Translations under genes and position numbers: made by a program | Notes under the pieces: model-generated | Told to the model about the DNA's origin: nothing | What the model saw: only the letters and a program-made list of their open reading frames with translations | The model's database searches: none | Shown here: positions 58,996 through 64,000 of the stretch, piece by piece | Layout: each line of letters opens with the position of its first letter | How positions within the stretch are numbered: the first letter of the stretch is position 1 | From: Endothia cerciana | Taxonomy: Eukaryota > Ascomycota > Sordariomycetes > Diaporthales > Cryphonectriaceae | Length of the DNA: 64,000 nt | Assembly: GCA_026119935.1 (NCBI GenBank) | Contig: JALRMH010000022.1 | Location: 558,001-622,000, forward strand | Direction of reading: 5' to 3'

Positions 58996-59993
58996 CTAGC
59001 TTGGCTGTCCAGAGGAACCCGTACTTGCCGCGCTGGATGGCCGCGGTGGCAGCACCGGTATTGCGCCAGAGTCTTCCCTCTGCATAGCCACGGACCCCAC
59101 CATGGCTGGAGACTGTAGCCCCTGCGCAAGGTCCAGCTCCTGGCCCACCGCCCCCTGCTCCATGCTCCCCATGTTCGCGAGCGCCTCCTCGGCCGCCCGC
59201 CTCTCCATCTCCTGCAGCCGCAGCTTCTCCACCGAGTCCACCAGGTCGTCGTCGTCGCTCCAGTACGGATCGTCGTCCGGCAGCTCGGGCATCGCCATCC
59301 GCTTCCAGAACCGTAGCTCCTGCCGCACGGCCTTCATGTCGACGCGCCGCTCCCAGCGCGCCTCGTCCTCGTCGTACTTCTTGCGGAAGTGCCTGAGGCT
59401 TTCGTTGGCCTTGCCCGCGTGCGCCTGCATCTCCCAGATCTGCTCGCGCAGCCGCATGTTCTCGGCGCGCTCCTCGGCCAGCTGCGCGCGGTAGGACCGG
59501 TGCCACGCCGCGACGTCCGTGACATGTTTCTGCTTGTACTCGTGGAACTGCTTCAGCATGGCGGCGATCACGGAGGCGTACTGGGAGGAGAGCTGGCGGT
59601 ACTCGTCACGGCTGCACTTGGCGCGCTCGAAGAGCTCGGTGAGCAGCGAGATGGTGGTGTCCATGTTGGCTTGTTGTGCTGTAGGACGGTACATGCCAAG
59701 TTAGCCTGGATTTCCACGTGGGAGATACTCGCTGGAGGGGCCCACGCACAACCGAGCTCCTCGACTGCTGAGGATATCAACTCCTCGTTGCCCAGTGACT
59801 GTGTCCTTGCTCGACTCCTGACCCGGCCGACGCTGGAGACCACGTCCTCCAGAGCCCGCTTGTTCTCTGCTAGCTGCTGACTAAGAACCTCGACCATGCT
59901 GTAGATGTATGCCAATTCGGCCTGATAGCCTGCCGGCGTTGGATAGCCCGCCACCATCGCGGGCACGTTGCCGCCGTTGAGGCCGTTCATCAT
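58996..59993 (-). CDS. conserved coiled-coil protein of filamentous fungi, 308 residues
   Basis: Exons 59750-59993 and 58996-59678. I use the GTGCGT donor after GAGCTCGGTT, which gives VEELGSQQANMDTT; an alternative donor two bases upstream would exchange one residue. The ATG at 59993 begins MMNGLNGGNVPAMVAGYP. Two long helical stretches follow (AELAYIYSMVEVLSQQLAENKR, then LFERAKCSRDEYRQLSSQY to EQIWEMQAHAGKANESLRHF) and the acidic block FWKRMAMPELPDDDPYWSDDDDL. A Gln/Pro/Ser-rich tail closes the protein. There is no membrane segment or known catalytic motif. The PYWSDDDDL block is distinctive and looks conserved-type, so the protein is probably a structural or adaptor protein. It faces the CIA84-like gene head to head across 650 bases. 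Confidence 0.8.
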
Positions 59994-60645
59994 GGTGTCT
60001 AGTGTTGATAGGCTCCCGGCAAGGTTTGCGAGGTGGGCTATGGTGAGGCAGGATGCTTGCGGGATGCGCGTCGTGATGATCGGGAAAGCGACTTTGAGTC
60101 TCTCTTTGGAGGATAGACGTAGTGTGAAAAGCGACTGGTTTGAGGAGGAGACGGGGTGAAGATTGTACGTGACGTTGGCGTAAGTAGTCGGGTGAACTCT
60201 AGCGACTGCATGTGGGTGGAACACTCCAGAGCCTACCCCTGCATCCTGGCGCACCTTGGGGGAGCGGCCACAGGCATGACAGGCACGACAGGGCCCCTGA
60301 ACCCCTGCAAAGAACCGCGTCCCTGGCGCCCAAGCTCCCCGCGCCGGCCGGCATCAGAGGTGGGAGAGCTCCGGAATCTTGGGGACACTGCAGTTGACTG
60401 AAGTCATCGATCTCCACGGTCCAAATAACCCCTTCCAAGCAGTTCTTGGACTTTGATTCTTGGGGGCTTGCAAGCACCTACCAGAGCGCGCTCCCAGAAT
60501 CCTTCACTCAGGAATAGGCCAATTGACCGCCAGCATCATGTTCCAGTGAGTCCAAAGCAGAGATTGCCTTCTCTGGGAGGCAATGGGCGGCATAGCTGAT
60601 CGTCGCCGTCCCAGCTCAAGTTTCTTCCGATAATCTAGCTCCACA
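59994..60645. promoter_or_regulatory. divergent promoter region
   Basis: A 652-base spacer between two divergent housekeeping-type genes. No clear motif stands out. Confidence 0.4.
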
Positions 60646-63129
60646 ATGCGGTCCAGTCTGTCGCGTAGGGTGTGCCGACAACTTCTGGCCTCCCATGGCT
60701 TTGTCTCGCCAGTCTGCGCGCTCTCCGGACCGGGCCATGCCTCCCTCTCCCTAAGGCCAGCACGGCCCCGCCGTGTCTTGCTCAGACACCCACCACGAAG
60801 GACCTTTATGAACATGTGGAAGAGAGAGCCGAGAGAAGTCAAAGATGCTGGCTTCGAGCCAGGTTTTGCCACCTTCGTCGAGTTCCGGGCGCACTCGGTC
60901 GAGGGCACCAGACTGCCTTCTGATGAGGAGCTGGTGCGGGCGTTCCGGGTGTTCTTCGACTCCAAAGTTGCAAACAAGCGAGCTGTCAACTCGTCCGAGG
61001 CTTTCGTCGCACGCCTGGTCCTCGAACACCTGCACTCAGACAGGATGGGCGAGCCAGCGTTGACCCACCAGGACCTACTAAAGGCCCTGAACGCGATTGC
61101 CACACCGCGCTCCAAAGGCATCTCTCGCGATCACTGTGAGATTGCCACGGTCTTGTATGACGGGATCAAGGCCGCAAAGCCCAGCTCGAAAGGGCTCGAA
61201 GCGGAAGACGCTGCACGCCAGGAAATAAACTCGGCGGAATTGGAGCTCTATATCACCGCACTGACCAGATTTGGAGGCTCAACGGAGGCATCACAAGTCC
61301 TGGCGAAATTACAAGACCTCACACGTCACTCCACATTGACCAAATCAGACAAGCTTTCAACGCTTCACATGCTGATTCTTCGAGGAATTGCCACAGAGCG
61401 GCAAGAATCACCCGAGATATATGCAAAGAAGCTGATCGAATCCGACTTTGAGTACACGTCGGAATTCCACGAAATAATGACAACCATCTTCGCCGAAACG
61501 GAAAGCGACGCCAGTGGACAGCTCCATGGATGGTTTACGAGACCGATCGCCGGGGGCAAGATGGCACGGCCAGAGGCCTATATGAGTCTGATTAGGTTTT
61601 CTTTCAGGACAGGTTGTCAGCCGGACTGGCTGCAGATGGCCATGCAGGAGCTTTGCGACTCTAACCCACCCAAGCTCTGGTGGGATGTCGTTCTGAAGTG
61701 GGCTGTATACCAGGGCAAGGACATCAACCACATTAGGCACATGATTGATGTCATTGTCCAGCTGAATAGAGGGAATGAGTATGTCAGGGCGGACATCTTC
61801 ACGATCAATGGTCTGATCGAGGCCGCGGTCGAGACCAAAAATGCTCTTCTTGCCGAGAGGGCAAATGCGCTGAGCTCTGGGATGGGCCTAAGACCAAATG
61901 TGAGGACATTTGCGCTTCTGCTTGAAGCACGTATCATTGGGCATGACAAGACTGGCGCCGCTTCGGCTTTTGAAGAGCTGATACACTGTGGCCGTTTACA
62001 ACCGGGGTCGAAAAACGTGGATACCGTCAATTTTTATCTAAGACATCTGTGCGATATAGATTCCACGGACTCCCAAAGGATAGTTGACGTTCTGAGCCAT
62101 GTCGAGAGCCAGCAGGGCGAGCTGAAACCCGACACAGTCGTGGCATTGTGCCTGAAGTTTCTGAAGGACGATAAGAACATGGAGGTCGTGGATACACTGG
62201 GGCTGCACCTGAAGACGTTCAGCATGGACGAACGACGGATCGTTCGGGAAGCTTTCTCGAAATACTGCCTCGACAAGAATGTCAGCACTGCACGGGCATG
62301 GGATGGCTACTCGCTCCTGCGCCAGTTCTTCCCCGAGACGTCAAGACAGGAGCGGGTACAGCTAATGGAGGGTTTCTTTGGCCGCAAGCGTGCCGACATG
62401 GCCTCTTACATCTTCGGACACATGCGCGCCCATCCGGATGAGAATATCAGACCGGATCTCGATGCCTACGTCCTCTGTCTCGAAGGCCTAGGTGCAATCC
62501 CCGATGCGGAGAGCCTGGGTATGATTCACAATATGTTCAAGATGGACACGATGATACAGCCCAACGTGAGGCTGTTCAACGCCTTCATGATCGCCTACAC
62601 CGGCTGTGACGAGCCACGGAGGGCCTTTGACTTTTGGCAGCAGATCTCGAACCTCCCGGAAGGTCCGACATACCAGAGCCTGGAGCTCGTCTTCCGAGCC
62701 TGTCAGAAGATGCCGTTCGGATACGACAGGGCCAAGGTCATCTGGGAAAAGATGCAGAGACTAGAGGTCGACATACCCGAAAGAGTCTACGATGCGTATA
62801 TGTTGATGTTGGCCGGCCAGGGGCAACTAGACCAGGTCAAGGATCTGTTGCTCTCCAGGGAGGTTGACTACAGCGGCAAGCTAACTCCTCGCCTGTAAGT
62901 CGTGCACCCCATCGTCCATAATGTATTCAATGTGCCCGTCAGCTGACGTAGATCCAGGGTTGCGTACATCTTCAATGCAATTCCATTCGCAGATGTTCAA
63001 CAAGCCTACAGAGATTGGGCAACGTTGGAGTTCCCGGACAAGTGGGATAGACTCAACAAGTACAAAATGACGAAGACACTAGAGGGCACGGATCGAATAT
63101 CGATCGCTGCCGAAAGGCTGAAAGCTTGA
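60646..63129 (+). CDS. cia84: mitochondrial PPR-type protein, CIA84-like (complex I assembly)
   Basis: Exons 60646-62894 and 62958-63129 (806 residues), joined across a 63-base intron (CTGTAAGT...ATCCAG) that yields PRL-VAYIFNAIPFADV. The N-terminus (MRSSLSRRVCRQLLASHGF, Arg/Ser-rich without acids, up to about residue 55 RRTFMNMW) is a mitochondrial presequence. The rest is helical repeat protein with scattered PPR-like pairs, for example PNVRTFALLLEARIIGHDKTGAASAFEEL, RPDLDAYVLCLEGLGAIPDAESLGMIHNMF, QPNVRLFNAFMIAYTGCDEPRRAFDFWQQI and PERVYDAYMLMLAGQGQLDQVKDLL. Overall length, presequence, C-terminal repeat layout and the ending match complex I intermediate-associated protein 84 of Neurospora, needed for membrane-arm assembly. 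I infer orthology from memory of the family, not from an alignment. The gene lies tail to tail with a mitoribosomal protein gene 110 bases away. Confidence 0.75.
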
Positions 63130-63239
63130 TAGGACAGCAGTATGGCATTTTAACAGCGCATAGACCCATGAACATCTTGATGCAATATACAGCCATCTGC
63201 CTGTCTAAGTTTACATACACTTTGCGTCCCAATGCCTAT

Positions 63240-64000
63240 CTATTTGACCTTGATCTTGTTGGGGGTGGGATCGGGTATCCTGCTGTTCTGATATCTTGGC
63301 CCAGTCCTTGACTGACCGAAGAGGATCTCCGGGTGTTTGTGTGTACTAGGGTGTATGCCCATCCCAATGGCCCTCCTGATAGCCTTGGCCATCTTCCTCT
63401 GATTAACGGGCCGGAGCCCAGTCTCTTTTGAGTGCTTGATCCGCCCCATCTCGGTCATGAACTCGGACATCATTGCGAAATTCTGCGGTAGGGATGGTCA
63501 GCGAGAAGTTCAGTAAGATCAAAACCGATGTGTAAAAGAATGTCAAGCCAAGAGCAAAGAACTCCAGGGCGGTGATCCCAAAAGCATCACCAGCGCCAGC
63601 CATGTAGGACCCCAACCCCACCCCCAGCTTCAGAAAGCAGACTGTAATTGCAAGCCACATACCTTGTAATGGTCCAGAGGGTTCAAACCCAGGATGTCCA
63701 GTACGTCCTTGTTCGGTCTCTTGGGCTGCCTCCACTTGAGCATCTCAACATCACTTATGTCGTGCGGCGCATAGACGTTGCCCGACTTCCAATTCCGCGT
63801 CATCTGCCGCGCCATATCATTACGCTCCTTCATAGTCCTAGTCTTTTCGTCGAGCGTCTCCTTATGATGCGATATGTTCCCGAGCCACCCGGACTGCTGC
63901 AACATGCCGTAGAGCGCCCGGCCCGCCTGGGCCGGCTCGAATGGGTTGTTGGGCGAGGGCGTTCTGTTGCTGCTGCTGTTGTTCGCGGCAGGAGTATTAC
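63240..64000 (-). CDS. rsm18: mitochondrial ribosomal protein bS18m, 5' partial
   Basis: A protein of the mitochondrial small ribosomal subunit. The last exon is 63240-63482. A 180-base intron (63483-63662) with GTATGT donor and CGCAG acceptor precedes it, and the upstream exon runs from 63663 past the right edge. The two join in phase 0 as NPLDHYK-NFAMMSEF. S18 features are the DISDVEMLKWRQPKRPNKDVLDILGLNPLDHYKN core, MMSEFMTEMGRIKHSKETGLRPVNQRKMAKAIRRAIGMG (the basic RNA-binding part with the diagnostic G-R-I and LRPVNQRK motifs), and a basic C-terminus. The visible upstream part is Asn/Ser/Pro-rich linker (NPFEPAQAGRALYGML), typical of the fungal extension after a presequence that lies outside the window. 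Confidence 0.9.

Noticed and set aside
1..64000. CRISPR arrays, bacterial operons or viral elements
   Set aside because: All coding evidence is eukaryotic and intron-bearing. No regularly spaced repeats and no viral genes are seen.

Overview
The window is a stretch of nuclear chromosome from a filamentous ascomycete (Pezizomycotina, most likely Sordariomycetes). Supporting signs are short GT-AG introns of about 50-120 bases with CTAAC/CTGAC-like branch points, GC-rich coding regions between AT-richer spacers, and family content: two Zn2Cys6 regulators, two fungal rhodopsin-domain membrane proteins, a DUF3176 membrane protein, a DOMON-b561 protein and a CIA84-like protein. I rebuilt the gene models by hand, joining exons wherever phase, splice sites and family motifs agreed.

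Layout. 1-1367 (-): F-box-like fungal protein with one frameshift, running off the left edge. 2297-3405 (+): short-chain dehydrogenase with a hidden third exon. 3406-8598: AT-rich, gene-poor, with one 37-residue membrane microprotein candidate at 6996. 8599-10573 (-): damaged DUF3176 gene. 12049-14978 (-): conserved coiled-coil protein. 17978-20497 (+): Zn2Cys6 regulator. 21119-23468 (+): secreted S10 carboxypeptidase, seven exons. 24423-26504 (-): second Zn2Cys6 regulator, whose zinc cluster lies in two tiny 5' exons. 27157-29016 (-): mitochondrial Rieske/AIF-type oxidoreductase. 29909-30417 (+): small conserved protein. 31141-40403 (+): rhodopsin-like protein, MFS transporter, a repetitive secreted protein with five dibasic (Kex2-type) sites, and a second rhodopsin-like protein. 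40668-42754 (-): large membrane protein. 44542-46040 (+): DOMON/cytochrome b561. 47071-48786 (+): membrane-anchored fatty aldehyde dehydrogenase. 49494-52180 (-): GH3 beta-glucosidase with PA14 domain.

53476-64000 is a dense housekeeping block: MCM2 (-) and UBR7 (+) diverging from a promoter with MCB/E2F-type elements, a conserved coiled-coil protein (-), a CIA84-like mitochondrial PPR-type protein (+) and mitoribosomal bS18m (-), which runs off the right edge.

The most interesting locus is 37184-38096. It encodes a 281-residue secreted protein built from about five 39-45-residue units separated by RR/KR sites. The chain after the signal peptide has no Cys, Trp, Tyr, His or Met. It looks like a Kex2-processed repetitive precursor of amphipathic peptides. 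A second theme is that four genes carry apparent one-base indels (five in all), several beside homopolymers. This raises the question of consensus errors versus real decay.
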